Below, in pieces: positions 1 to 9,105 of a stretch of 64,000 nt of DNA (position 1 is its first letter; every line of letters begins with the position of its first letter). The notes below the pieces were generated by a model. The model saw nothing but the letters and a program-made list of their open reading frames with translations. It had not been told where the DNA came from and made no database searches. The translations under genes were made by a program, and so were the position numbers. Source of the DNA: Liquorilactobacillus sucicola DSM 21376 = JCM 15457 (GTDB taxonomy: Bacteria; Bacillota; Bacilli; Lactobacillales; Lactobacillaceae); assembly GCF_000612445.1 (NCBI RefSeq), contig NZ_BALC01000002.1, positions 310,001 to 374,000 on the forward strand, read 5' to 3'.

Positions 1-845
1 CACACTTGAGGCTTCAATTCGGTTTACTGCGAGTAACTAATTTTTTGCGACCTTATATCTACGAACATTTTCAACACGTTCTTTTTGTAGGGGCAAGTCT
101 GCTTCTGCCGGATGATACGGAATACACGCTTGATCAGCTTGATCTGCCGCATGATACTAAAGTCGTGCAATTACCAGGTGCATTTGATTACCATGAGCAG
201 TCATTAGCATTGATAGCAGCCGACGCACCAGATGTTACATACGATTTGAATGAGTATGTTGCTTACTTGGCAGAGACATTGAAGAATATTGTACTAAACA
301 GTAATCGTCAGACGTTAATACTGTTTAATTCTCTAGCAATGATTGAAAAGATTTACCAGCTTCTGAGCGATGCTGGTGTAACATTACAACGTGAAATTTT
401 AGCACAGGGGATAACGGGCAGTAATGCCAAGATTATGAAGCACTTTAGGCTATCTAAGGACGCTGTCTTGCTGGGAGCAGGAACCTTTTGGGAAGGTGTC
501 GATCTTCCTAAGGATCGGCTGGAACTACTGGTGATTACACGTCTGCCATTTCAAGCTCCGAATACCTTGATCAACCGTGTTAAGTATCACAAATTATCTC
601 TTGAAGGGCAGGATCCGTTTCAAAATATAGCCCTGCCTGAAGCAATGATGCGGCTGAAACAAGGCCTAGGACGTCTTATTCGAACTCCAACGGATCGCGG
701 AGTAGTGATTCTATTGGATAGTCGAGTTGTTACAAAAACATACGGTGAGCAGATGAAGAAAGTGTTTCCGACAACTATGCCGCTCAAAATAATTAAATCT
801 GACGAAATCAGGAAACAATTGTTGAATTTTTGGGAAAAAAGATGA
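1..845 (+). CDS. dinG: DinG-family helicase/exonuclease, C-terminal part (5' truncated)
   Basis: The frame is open from the window edge, so the gene starts upstream. The visible 279 or so residues are the C-terminal helicase half of a DinG-type superfamily 2 (XPD-like) enzyme. LILFNS, then GAGTFWEGVDLP near the middle, and later QGLGRLIRT correspond to helicase motifs IV to VI, the last holding the arginine finger. In Bacilli the protein is an ATP-dependent helicase that often also carries an N-terminal DEDD exonuclease domain, which cannot be seen here. The ypmB and aspB neighbours match the Bacillus dinG locus. The family is well supported; the domain content of the missing half is inferred. 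Confidence 0.85.
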   Translation, partial: HLRLQFGLLRVTNFLRPYIYEHFQHVLFVGASLLLPDDTEYTLDQLDLPHDTKVVQLPGAFDYHEQSLALIAADAPDVTYDLNEYVAYLAETLKNIVLNSNRQTLILFNSLAMIEKIYQLLSDAGVTLQREILAQGITGSNAKIMKHFRLSKDAVLLGAGTFWEGVDLPKDRLELLVITRLPFQAPNTLINRVKYHKLSLEGQDPFQNIALPEAMMRLKQGLGRLIRTPTDRGVVILLDSRVVTKTYGEQMKKVFPTTMPLKIIKSDEIRKQLLNFWEKR

Positions 846-934
846 CCGTGACTTCAAAAAAATTTTGATTATTGCTATAATAAAGCGGACATATAGTTTC
901 CTTGCAATAGTCATAAAAGAGATGAGAGGGGTCT

Positions 935-1432
935 ATGAAAAGAACAAAACATTATCGCAACAATCTGAAAAAAATAATGATCCTGGTAACGGTGATTATT
1001 GTTGCATTTGGAACTTTTATTATTTATAGACAGCTGACAGCTCCTAAAAGAGAGGCCCAAGCAGAAGCAACAGCCTTAGCAAAAAAATATGCTAAGGTAA
1101 GGACTGTGAAGAACTTTTACTGGTATAATCGGCAGAAAACTTATTTTACAGTTGATGGTCAAAATACTGCTGGTCAAAGTGTTTATGTGGTTATTGCACA
1201 AAAGGGTGGCCAAATAAATATTTATTCTCATGACAAAGGCGTCAATGAGAGGCAAGCACGGTCGGTTGTTCAGAAGGCACATCAGCCAAGAAAAATAACT
1301 AAGGTTGCATTAGGTATGTGGCACAGAAAACCGGTATGGGAAGTAACATATCTTAACAAGTATAATCGCTTGTGCTACGACTTGATATCATTTAAAAATG
1401 GTTCAATGGTCAAAACAATTCAAAATATCTAA
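935..1432 (+). CDS. ypmB: YpmB-like DUF5590 membrane-anchored protein
   Basis: A 165-residue protein with a basic N-terminus, one membrane segment at about residues 14-32 and an extracytoplasmic remainder, so it is probably anchored with the C-terminus outside. The C-terminal half (WYNRQKTYFTV, later KPVWEVTYLN) resembles the two PepSY-like repeats of the YpmB/DUF5590 family, whose biochemical role is unknown. A GAGAGG ribosome binding site precedes the ATG. It lies between dinG and aspB exactly as ypmB does in Bacillus subtilis, and this order is the main support for the name. Confidence 0.75.
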   Translation: MKRTKHYRNNLKKIMILVTVIIVAFGTFIIYRQLTAPKREAQAEATALAKKYAKVRTVKNFYWYNRQKTYFTVDGQNTAGQSVYVVIAQKGGQINIYSHDKGVNERQARSVVQKAHQPRKITKVALGMWHRKPVWEVTYLNKYNRLCYDLISFKNGSMVKTIQNI

Positions 1433-1451
1433 GATAACGAGGGTGTGAAAG

Positions 1452-2633
1452 ATGAAAATAGCAAGCAGAGTTATGCAGGTTCAACCGTCAGCAACATTAG
1501 CTCTTTCAGCAAAAGCTAAGAAAATGACTGCCAATGGAATTGACGTCATCAACCTTGGTGTCGGGGAACCGGATTTTAATACGCCATCTAAGATCAAGCA
1601 AGCAGCCATTGATGCCATCAAGACAGGAAAATCCGATTTTTACACACCGGCAACTGGGATTATTGAGCTGAAACAGGCTATTTGTGACCGACTGCGTAAA
1701 GATTTTGCTGTTGAATACAGCACTGATCAGGTTGCAGTTACTGTTGGGGGCAAGTTTTCCTTGTATGTTCTTGCACAGACCCTGCTCGATGAGCAAGACG
1801 AAGTTTTGATTCCTTTGCCATATTGGGTCAGTTACGGTGAGCAGGTTAAACTGGCGGGAGGAAAGCCAGTCTTTGTTATGCCGGATGACGGTACTAAGGT
1901 GACAGTCGACGAACTAGAAGAGGCACGAAGCAATAAAACCCGAGCAGTTATCATTAACTCGCCTCAGAATCCATCAGGGCTGATTTATACACGTGATGAA
2001 CTATTACGAATTGGCGAGTGGGCAGTTAAAAATGATGTCATTTTGATTGCAGATGATATGTATGGCAAACTTGTCTATAATGGACATGAGTTCGTCTCAT
2101 TGATTGGACTAAGTCCTGAGATCAAAGACCAAACAATTCTAGTAAGTGGTTTATCGAAAGCCTACGCTATGACAGGGTGGCGTGTCGGCTATACGGTTGC
2201 ACCACGAGAAGTTATTCAAAAGATGAATGTTGTTATCAGCCATGCGACCAGTAATTTAGCAGCGGTTAGTCAGTATGCGGCTTTAGAAGCATTGACAGGC
2301 GATCAAGAAGTGGTTGAAAAAATGCGTGTGCAATTTGAGAAACGGCTGAACATTATCTATCCGCAGCTTGTATCTTTACCCGGTGTGAAGCTTGTGAATA
2401 AACCTGAAGGGGCGTTTTATCTTTTCCCAAATGTTGCTGAAACGGTTAAGTTGACAGGCTTTTCATCAACTGAAGATTTTGCTGCAGCATTGCTGGAAGA
2501 AGCACATGTGGCAGTCGTAGCTGGTGCTGCATTCGGCATGCCTGAGCACATCCGTCTTAGCTATGCCACTGACTTGGACAGTTTGAATGAAGCTTTAAAA
2601 AGAATAAGGAAATTTATTGAAAAACATATGTAG
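1452..2633 (+). CDS. aspB: pyridoxal-phosphate aspartate aminotransferase
   Basis: This class I/II aminotransferase of 393 residues probably interconverts aspartate and oxaloacetate with 2-oxoglutarate/glutamate in the cytoplasm. The expected fold-type I landmarks are present: GVGEPDFNTP near the N-terminus, NSPQNPSG near residue 170, and the PLP Schiff-base lysine at about K236 within SGLSKAYAMTGWRVGY. Length is typical. It starts 19 bases after ypmB and ends 12 bases before asnS, so it is probably cotranscribed with both. Supply of aspartate fits its position next to asparaginyl-tRNA synthetase. Exact amino-acid preference is inferred. Confidence 0.88.
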   Translation: MKIASRVMQVQPSATLALSAKAKKMTANGIDVINLGVGEPDFNTPSKIKQAAIDAIKTGKSDFYTPATGIIELKQAICDRLRKDFAVEYSTDQVAVTVGGKFSLYVLAQTLLDEQDEVLIPLPYWVSYGEQVKLAGGKPVFVMPDDGTKVTVDELEEARSNKTRAVIINSPQNPSGLIYTRDELLRIGEWAVKNDVILIADDMYGKLVYNGHEFVSLIGLSPEIKDQTILVSGLSKAYAMTGWRVGYTVAPREVIQKMNVVISHATSNLAAVSQYAALEALTGDQEVVEKMRVQFEKRLNIIYPQLVSLPGVKLVNKPEGAFYLFPNVAETVKLTGFSSTEDFAAALLEEAHVAVVAGAAFGMPEHIRLSYATDLDSLNEALKRIRKFIEKHM

Positions 2634-2645
2634 GAGGCTGCGTTT

Positions 2646-3947
2646 TTGGAAACGATCAGTATTATTGATGCTAAGAAACATGTTAATGAAAAAGTCAAAA
2701 TTGGTGTTTGGTTAACAAACAAACGCTCCAGCGGGAAGATTGCTTTTTTACAATTACGTGATGGAACGGCATTCTTTCAGGGAGTTGTTGTGAAAAACAA
2801 CGTTACAGCAGAAACTTTTGCGTTAGCAAAAGAAGTTAGACAAGAAGAAAGTATGTATGTGACTGGGACCATTCACGAAGATACCCGTTCGCATTTCGGG
2901 TATGAGATCGAGATCGAAGCTATTGAACCAGTTGGCACAAGTAAGGACTACCCCATTGCACCCAAAGAACATGGAACAGACTTCTTGATGGATCACCGTC
3001 ACTTATGGCTGCGTTCAAAGCGGCAATTTGCCATCATGAAGATTCGCAGTGAAATAATCAGAGCTACATACGAATTTTTCCACAAGGAAGGTTTTGTTAA
3101 GTTCGATGCACCCATATTGACTGGCTCTGCACCAGAGGGAACGACAGAGCTTTTCCATACAGAGTATTTTGATAGGGATGCTTATTTATCTCAATCAGGT
3201 CAGTTGTACGAGGAAGCAGGTGCGATGGCTTATGGCAAAGTATTCTCGTTTGGTCCGACTTTTAGGGCTGAAAAGTCTAAGACAAGGAGACATTTGATCG
3301 AGTTTTGGATGATCGAACCAGAAATGGCCTTTATGCACCAGGAAGAGAGCCTGGAGATTCAAGAACGCTATATTGCTTTTCTTGTCCAGAATGTTTTGGA
3401 CAACTGTCAGTATGAGTTGAAGCTTTTAGGACGCGATCCACAGGTACTACAGCGTTATACAGAACTTCCTTATCCGCGTATTTCATATGATGAGGCAATT
3501 GAATTGCTGCAAAAGGCAGGAGACTTTCCTGATGTTAAATGGGGTAAAGATTTTGGATCTCCTGAAGAAACATATCTGGCAGAACATTTCAGCAAACCAG
3601 TGTTTGTTCTGAATTACCCTAAAGCTATTAAACCGTTTTATATGAAACCACACCCGACTCGAGAAGATGTTGTTATTTGTGCCGACCTTCTTGCGCCAGA
3701 AGGGTATGGTGAAATCATCGGCGGTTCTGAAAGGGCAACTGATCCCGCTTATCTGGAAGCACAGATTGAAAAAGCTGGACTTGATAAGGCTGATTATCAA
3801 TGGTATCTTGATTTACGCCGTTATGGAAGTGTACCACATTCAGGCTTTGGTCTTGGATTAGAACGCGCAGTTACATGGATTACAGGTGAGGATCATATTC
3901 GTGAAGCGATTCCGTTCCCACGTTTATTGAATCGCATTTATCCATAA
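2646..3947 (+). CDS. asnS: asparagine--tRNA ligase
   Basis: Cytoplasmic class IIb aminoacyl-tRNA synthetase that charges tRNA-Asn with asparagine. It has 433 residues, the usual family length. An N-terminal OB-fold anticodon-binding domain (about residues 1-110) is followed by the class II core with motif 2 ([21 protein letters not shown]) and motif 3 ([15 protein letters not shown]). The start is a TTG codon behind AGGAGG with normal spacing; no ATG fits the conserved N-terminus (TISIIDA). It lies in the aspB-asnS-dnaD cluster as in B. subtilis. Confidence 0.95.
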   Translation: METISIIDAKKHVNEKVKIGVWLTNKRSSGKIAFLQLRDGTAFFQGVVVKNNVTAETFALAKEVRQEESMYVTGTIHEDTRSHFGYEIEIEAIEPVGTSKDYPIAPKEHGTDFLMDHRHLWLRSKRQFAIMKIRSEIIRATYEFFHKEGFVKFDAPILTGSAPEGTTELFHTEYFDRDAYLSQSGQLYEEAGAMAYGKVFSFGPTFRAEKSKTRRHLIEFWMIEPEMAFMHQEESLEIQERYIAFLVQNVLDNCQYELKLLGRDPQVLQRYTELPYPRISYDEAIELLQKAGDFPDVKWGKDFGSPEETYLAEHFSKPVFVLNYPKAIKPFYMKPHPTREDVVICADLLAPEGYGEIIGGSERATDPAYLEAQIEKAGLDKADYQWYLDLRRYGSVPHSGFGLGLERAVTWITGEDHIREAIPFPRLLNRIYP

Positions 3948-4034
3948 TGAAGGATTGAAAAGTGGTTAGGGTAAAATCTTATCTTGGCTGCTTTTTTATA
4001 GTTGTTTTTTAATTTAAAAAGGATGGGAGCAAAA

Positions 4035-4766
4035 ATGGATAAAATATTTCAAACATATTTGCAGGAAGGTCAGATGACGATTTCAAATCTGATTTTGCAT
4101 AATTACCATTCTTTAGGAATGGACGACAGTGAGTTTGTCCTGTATCTGCAGATAGATAGTTTTATTCAGAAAGGTGAACCGTTTCCTGCTATTGAAAAAA
4201 TAGCGGATAAAATGGGGAAGAGTGCGGCTGAGGTTTACCAGATGCTTCACCGTCTGATTGAAAAGAAATTAATGGAAATTAAGACTATTTCAGATGAGGA
4301 CGGAAAAAAACATGATGTCTATCGTTTTGATCTGCTGCTTGAAAAAATGCTGACAAAAGAACAACAAAGAGAAGAAGTAAAATTTGATGCGGAAAATAAA
4401 GTTAGCCGCGATAAAGTTTTTAGCAGCATCGAGGTTGAATTTGGTAGGTCATTGTCGCCGATCGAATTGGAAACGATCAATCTATGGCTCGGTGAAGATC
4501 ATTACGACCCGGGGCTTATTCTGTTGGCACTGCGTGAAGCAGTTTTAAACCAAGCTTACAGTTTGAAGTACATTGATCGAGTACTATTGAGTTGGGAAAG
4601 GCAACATATCAAAACAGCACAGGATGTCCAGCGCGAAAAGCAAAAAATGCGGCAGCGCAAACAAATTGATTTTTCCAATAATAAACAAAATCAACGTAGA
4701 GGTGACAAACCTGACATTCCTCTGTATCACTGGTCAGATTCTTCACAGAATGGGGATGATGAGTGA
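4035..4766 (+). CDS. dnaD: DnaD replication-initiation/primosome protein
   Basis: DnaD helps load the replicative helicase at origins and restarting forks, together with DnaB and DnaI. The protein has 243 residues: an N-terminal winged-helix domain (about residues 10-110) and a C-terminal DDBH2 DNA-binding domain (about 130-200, with SPIELETINLWL and the downstream Y/W residues), followed by a charged tail. The ATG at 4035 follows AGGATGGGAG and is preferred over an upstream in-frame start at 4002 that lacks a ribosome binding site. Its stop overlaps the nth start by one base, indicating translational coupling. Confidence 0.88.
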   Translation: MDKIFQTYLQEGQMTISNLILHNYHSLGMDDSEFVLYLQIDSFIQKGEPFPAIEKIADKMGKSAAEVYQMLHRLIEKKLMEIKTISDEDGKKHDVYRFDLLLEKMLTKEQQREEVKFDAENKVSRDKVFSSIEVEFGRSLSPIELETINLWLGEDHYDPGLILLALREAVLNQAYSLKYIDRVLLSWERQHIKTAQDVQREKQKMRQRKQIDFSNNKQNQRRGDKPDIPLYHWSDSSQNGDDE

Positions 4767-5407
4767 TGTTAAGCAGCAAAGATACTGTCAAGGCAATTAA
4801 AATTATGAGTGAAAAGTTTCCAGACGCACGAACCTCACTTGAAGCGGATACCGATTTTCATTTTCTCTTGGCTGTTATCTTAAGTGCGCAGACTACGGAT
4901 AAAGCAGTTAATTTATTGACACCGCGTTTGTTTGCTGCTTATCCTACACCTGAAACGCTAGCAGCAGCTAAGCTGGAAGATGTCATTCCATTTATTAAGT
5001 CAATCGGTCTGTATCGGAATAAGGGAAAATATCTAATTGCTTGTGCAACAGACATTGCAGCCAAATTCAATGGCCAGGTACCACGAACGCGAACAGAGTT
5101 GATGCAGCTCTCCGGAGTCGGACGTAAAACTGCGGATGTCGTGCTTGCAGAATGTTTTAATATCCCGGCGATTGCTGTAGATACACATGTGACTCGTGTT
5201 TCTAAGCGGCTGCGTATTGTTCCACAAAAGGCCGATGTACTCACGATAGAAAAAACATTGATGAAGAAGTTGCCTGAAGAACTATGGATAAAAGCACACC
5301 ATTGTATGATTTTTTGGGGAAGGTATCAATGTATGGCGCGTAGTCCTCTTTGTCAAGAATGCCCGTTGCTGGCACTGTGTGCTGAAGGCCAAAAAAGGGT
5401 CATGTGA
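4766..5407 (+). CDS. nth: endonuclease III
   Basis: DNA glycosylase/AP lyase that removes oxidised pyrimidines in base-excision repair. It has 213 residues, the family norm. The helix-hairpin-helix LSGVGRKTADVVL holds the catalytic lysine, AVDTHVTRVS holds the catalytic aspartate, and the C-terminus holds the four-cysteine [4Fe-4S] signature C-X6-C-X2-C-X5-C. The ATG at 4766 overlaps the dnaD stop (TGATG); a GTG one codon upstream is an alternative. Last gene of the dinG-nth cluster. Confidence 0.95.
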   Translation: MLSSKDTVKAIKIMSEKFPDARTSLEADTDFHFLLAVILSAQTTDKAVNLLTPRLFAAYPTPETLAAAKLEDVIPFIKSIGLYRNKGKYLIACATDIAAKFNGQVPRTRTELMQLSGVGRKTADVVLAECFNIPAIAVDTHVTRVSKRLRIVPQKADVLTIEKTLMKKLPEELWIKAHHCMIFWGRYQCMARSPLCQECPLLALCAEGQKRVM

Positions 5408-5442
5408 GTGAGGAATGGAAGTGTAGCAACAAAGCCCAACAC

Positions 5443-5493
5443 GAAGTGCCTTACAAAACTTGATTTGCATGTCCAAGTTTTGTAAGGCACTTC
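5443..5493. repeat. long perfect hairpin downstream of nth
   Basis: Two 20-base arms (5443-5462 and 5474-5493) are exactly complementary around an 11-base loop, and an outer CCCAAC/GTTGGG pair (5435-5440, 5497-5502) extends the stem. No clear T-run follows, so it does not look like a standard intrinsic terminator, although it sits where the nth transcript should end. It abuts a copy of the dispersed intergenic repeat. Confidence 0.75.
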
Positions 5494-5500
5494 AAAGTTG

Positions 5501-5648
5501 GGGAAATTTGAGTACTAACTCGAAATTACTCATAGCGAGTACTTTGCTATGAGTAATTCGAAGTTAGACGGAGAATTTTGACTTATGGAATACATTTATA
5601 CGTAATAAAAGAGGAGCTGTGCCAAAATTTAACTTTTGGCACAGCTCC
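5501..5648 (+). repeat. dispersed intergenic repeat, copy A
   Basis: About 148 bp made of an internal palindrome (ATTACTCATAGC pairing with GCTATGAGTAAT), the block GACTTATGGAA, and a terminal hairpin (AGGAGCTGTGCCAAAA and its complement, ending at 5648). The reverse complement of 57834-57999 aligns with it almost base for base. It lies between convergent nth and the PBP1A gene, where the terminal hairpin could end transcription. Confidence 0.8.
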
Positions 5649-5836
5649 TTTAGTATCCAAAATATCCTCATTGTCTTCCCTAGACAACAGGTGTGGCGAT
5701 GCTTTATCGACAGTCTGTTGCCAAGTTTCATCTAAGTTTGTCTAGTAGTGCGATGCGATAGATTACAAATTCTTTTACGCCGTTTTCAATTCTCAACTGA
5801 TTTGTTTCTCCTTGTTCTTTTACACAGCAGCTGTTA

Positions 5837-6175
5837 CTACTGATTGTTATTATTGCCGCCATTATTATTCCCACTGTCACTTGTCTGTTGATTATTAGAC
5901 GAGGACGGGTTATTTGATGACGATGAATGTTCCTCAGAACTTGTTGAAGAAGTAGACGACGATGGTTCGGATGACGATGGCTGTTCAGACGACGATGACG
6001 AGCTGCTGCTTGTCTCGGATGACGATGATGAGCTGCTGCTTTCTTCGCTGGACGAACTATCTTCAGATGAACTATCACTGAAGAACGACGAGCTTGACAT
6101 TAGTGAACTAATGCTGTCTGACGAAGATTTTGAGCTTTTCTTCGAAGATGAACTATCACCAGCTACTGATTCTGG
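5837..6175 (-). pseudogene. out-of-frame serine-rich C-terminal tail of PBP1A
   Basis: Directly after the PBP1A stop, the minus strand encodes about 110 residues in another frame, mostly serine runs separated by D, E, K, T and P and ending in an asparagine/glycine-rich stretch. Read in that frame, the PBP1A end would continue as AARPESVAGDSSSSKK if one C were restored near 6174 (CGCCAG to CGCCCAG). Serine-rich tails of this sort are common on lactobacillar PBP1A. The segment is therefore the detached tail, not an independent gene. Whether the break is biological or a base-calling error cannot be told here. Confidence 0.7.
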
Positions 6176-8208
6176 CGAGCAGCAAGGTAGAGTTCACGAA
6201 CACCATTGACAGTCTTAGTAAGAACATTGCTTGGCCGTTCCCAATCGGTATTAGTTTTACCCTGAGAAACATCTTCCATTGCGTATTTATAGAAGTAAGA
6301 AGCTATTCGAGAAGATGCCGTATCTAAATAGTTGTTTGCTTCATAGGGATGGTCGTAACCTACCCAAACAGAAATTGAATAGTGTTTCGTGTAGCCGTTG
6401 AACCAAGAGTCCATATCTGCAGAATTCGGGAACTTAGATGCAATATCTGAAGGATAACTGTTAGTTCCGGTTTTTCCTGCTTGGTATAGCCCACTGATAT
6501 TAGCAAAACGACCAGTTCCTGAACTGTTTGTGACGACATCTTTCATCATATCAGTGAGCATATATGCTGTTGAAGACTGCATAACCTGTTTGCCGCTTCC
6601 AGAATAATTTTTGATCTCACCGTCATTTGTTTCAATACTGTTAATATAACTTGGCTTGTAATAAGTTCCACCATTGGCAAAGGCTGCATAAGCGGCTGCA
6701 TTCTGCAGTGTAGAAGATGGTAGCCCAATTCCGTTTTGGAATTCGAGTGTTTTAGAATAATTAAAGCCTAATTTACTGATGAAGTTTTGTGCTTTAGTTA
6801 TTCCTACCGCTTCCAAGGCTCTAATAGCGGGGATATTCCGCGATTGAATAATCGCATTGCGCATCGTCATAGAACCCTTGTAACTGCGGTCAAAATCGTA
6901 AAGTGAAATGTTTGAACCTGGATAGACATATGGTGTGTCTTTTATATGATGGTAGGTTGCCCAACTGAGATACTCAATCGCAGGACCATAGTCCATTAAA
7001 GGCTTAGCAGTTGATCCGTTTGTTCTATCAGTCTGCACAGCCCGATTCAGCCCATAAGTAACATCACCGGTTTTACGTCCGCCAATCATCGCGACAACTT
7101 TACCGTTGTTGGGATTGACAACCGTTGATGCCACCTGAAGCTTGTCATCAGGGTAGGCGATCGCACTGTTTGAATTAGCCAGATCATATAAGTGTTCTTG
7201 GGTTTTCATATCGATATTTGTATATATCTTCAATGAATCTTTGTATGGATCATAACCCTTTTTCTTGGCGTCATTAATGACCTCTTTAATGTATGCATCA
7301 GCGATTTTGGCTTTTTGTGATGTCTGCTGGCTCTGGTGAGTGGTGACCAAGCCATTTTTTACATCCTCGTTCTCGGCTTGTGCTGCTTGCGCAGAGCTGA
7401 TTTTTTTATTAGCTACCATTGCAGAAAGAACTTCATTTCTTCGCTGCGCAGCAAGCTGAGGATTGGAGTATGGATTGTAGTCAGAAGGTGCGTTAGGAAT
7501 TCCGGCTATCATGGCTGTTTGACCCAAAGAGAGTTTGTTTAAGGGTTTGCCATAATAGTAATGTGCCGCAGTTTGCATGCCGAAAGTTCCATAACCCATA
7601 AAGACCTTGTTAATGTAGAAATTAAGTATTTGGTCTTTACTGTAAGTGTTGTCAAGCTTAAGTGCCAGCCATGCCTCTTGAGCTTTTCGTTTAAAGGTTT
7701 GGTCGGAACGTTTAGTTGAGTAAAAAGATAGTTTTATAAGCTGCTGATCTAAGGTACTGCCGCCTTGCAGCCCTTCGGAAGGACTTTTAATATTTGAAAG
7801 AGCGGCACCTATGATTCGAACAGGATCGACCCCGTGATGTTTGTAGAAGCGGCGATCCTCTATTGAAACAATTGCATCCTTCAATTGTTGCGGAACATCT
7901 TGACTCTCGACCCGTTGGCGGTTTTGAGTCCCTAACGATGTAATCTTCTTATCGTTTGCATCATAGATAATGGTTGAACCTGCGCTTGATAACTTAGAAT
8001 CAGTTAAGGCAGGAGCATTTTTGGCATATATGAAAAATGCGGTCGCACCTGCAGCAATAGCAATTTCCAAGAAGAGTATCAGGGTGATAATAAAACGTTT
8101 GAAATACTTCTTGAATTTACCTTCCTCAGGTTTGATTGGACGACGTTTCTTTTGAGCGCTCTTTTTATTCTGCGCAACGCGTGAATATTTAGGATCTTGA
8201 TTACTCAT
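6163..8208 (-). CDS. pbp1A: class A penicillin-binding protein PBP1A
   Basis: Bifunctional peptidoglycan synthase, 681 residues. A basic cytoplasmic N-terminus is followed by a membrane anchor (about residues 36-60). The GT51 glycosyltransferase domain contains EDRRFYKHHGVD. The transpeptidase domain shows the SxxK motif in GSTAKP (about residue 398), SRN, and KTGT (about residue 578). The ATG at 8208 follows AAGGAG. It lies 26 bases after recU, the conserved recU-ponA operon. The reading stops at LYLAARQNQ, and a serine-rich tail follows in another frame, so the natural protein may be about 110 residues longer; both enzymatic domains are complete. Confidence 0.93.
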   Translation of the reverse strand: MSNQDPKYSRVAQNKKSAQKKRRPIKPEEGKFKKYFKRFIITLILFLEIAIAAGATAFFIYAKNAPALTDSKLSSAGSTIIYDANDKKITSLGTQNRQRVESQDVPQQLKDAIVSIEDRRFYKHHGVDPVRIIGAALSNIKSPSEGLQGGSTLDQQLIKLSFYSTKRSDQTFKRKAQEAWLALKLDNTYSKDQILNFYINKVFMGYGTFGMQTAAHYYYGKPLNKLSLGQTAMIAGIPNAPSDYNPYSNPQLAAQRRNEVLSAMVANKKISSAQAAQAENEDVKNGLVTTHQSQQTSQKAKIADAYIKEVINDAKKKGYDPYKDSLKIYTNIDMKTQEHLYDLANSNSAIAYPDDKLQVASTVVNPNNGKVVAMIGGRKTGDVTYGLNRAVQTDRTNGSTAKPLMDYGPAIEYLSWATYHHIKDTPYVYPGSNISLYDFDRSYKGSMTMRNAIIQSRNIPAIRALEAVGITKAQNFISKLGFNYSKTLEFQNGIGLPSSTLQNAAAYAAFANGGTYYKPSYINSIETNDGEIKNYSGSGKQVMQSSTAYMLTDMMKDVVTNSSGTGRFANISGLYQAGKTGTNSYPSDIASKFPNSADMDSWFNGYTKHYSISVWVGYDHPYEANNYLDTASSRIASYFYKYAMEDVSQGKTNTDWERPSNVLTKTVNGVRELYLAARQNQ

Positions 8209-8234
8209 GAATTTCTCCTTTTACAGAACGAATA

Positions 8235-8855
8235 TTATTTATTGATCAGCTTGTCAACATAAGTGAGATACGGGATAAGTGGTTGGACATGATAATTAAT
8301 TGCATAACCGAAGTCGGCGATAACTTTTTTCTCGATCGATTTTCGCCCCTTAGTCTTAGATTGGTTATCCCAATACTCAAACAAAATAGCTGCCGGCAAT
8401 AAAAAAAGCTGTTGTGTAACCGAAAATTTAATAATTGTAAAACAAATTCCACCTTGTCGCGTACATGCCTTCATGTGGTTAACTTGATGCTCGTGAAAAT
8501 TACTTAGTGGGAAGGAAGTTTTACTTCTAGTTTCTTTTGCCTCAAAATCAAGGTAATATCCCTTGTAGACCCCATTATAATCAGTTGTTGATGATTGTTT
8601 GAAGTAAGCTTCTTTAATTACGGCAGCACTTCTTTTAGGATAACTCACCTGAACAATCTGAATCGGCACGGGTTTTTTATGGATTACTGCAATGTCTTTT
8701 TGTAGGTAATAGGTGTTGCTTTGATTCAATTCTTCCTCCAATGACATACCACGATTTCCAAAGACAATATCGGAATTTTCGTGTTGCCTTTTTGGCTGCA
8801 TTTTATCAGAGACAGATTGATGATATGCTCGACCATTTGGATAATGGAGAACCAT
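8235..8855 (-). CDS. recU: Holliday junction resolvase RecU
   Basis: RecU cleaves Holliday junctions in recombination repair and chromosome segregation. The 206-residue protein starts with MVLHYPNGR and contains NRGMSLEEELNQSN, then the nuclease core DYNGVYKGYYLDFEAKET, whose D, E and K are the PD-(D/E)XK-like metal-binding residues, and HEHQVNHM. Length and motifs are typical. It is the first gene of a minus-strand operon with PBP1A, as in Bacillus and Lactococcus. Confidence 0.95.
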   Translation of the reverse strand: MVLHYPNGRAYHQSVSDKMQPKRQHENSDIVFGNRGMSLEEELNQSNTYYLQKDIAVIHKKPVPIQIVQVSYPKRSAAVIKEAYFKQSSTTDYNGVYKGYYLDFEAKETRSKTSFPLSNFHEHQVNHMKACTRQGGICFTIIKFSVTQQLFLLPAAILFEYWDNQSKTKGRKSIEKKVIADFGYAINYHVQPLIPYLTYVDKLINK

Positions 8856-8881
8856 GCTTGCATCACACTCCTATTCGACTT

Positions 8882-8910
8882 ATTATACCAACAACGAAGA
8901 AACTTGGCAA
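8882..8910 (-). promoter_or_regulatory. probable sigma-A promoter of recU-pbp1A
   Basis: On the minus strand TTGCCA (8905-8910) is separated by 17 bases from TATAAT (8882-8887), close to the vegetative consensus, and lies about 27 bases upstream of the recU ATG. The divergent ypsA gene starts at 9106. Confidence 0.6.
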
Positions 8911-9105
8911 AAATGCGTCATATACTTGTTTTATGAGCAAGAGAAATGAACATTTTTGCGATTCTTTAAATAGGCACCCTTAGAATTTAGCTAAAAATGT
9001 GTAGGGTAATGCAATTGCTTTGAGACTGTCAGTTTTGTCATTATAAGCTAAGCATTGAGATAAGCAAGTGATTTAAACAAATCGTTACAATAAAGGAGCT
9101 TGAAG

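Noticed and set aside
5728-6078. Arginine/histidine-rich 116-codon open frame on the minus strand
   Set aside because: It is another frame of the serine-repeat region; low-complexity codons give an artificial basic protein.
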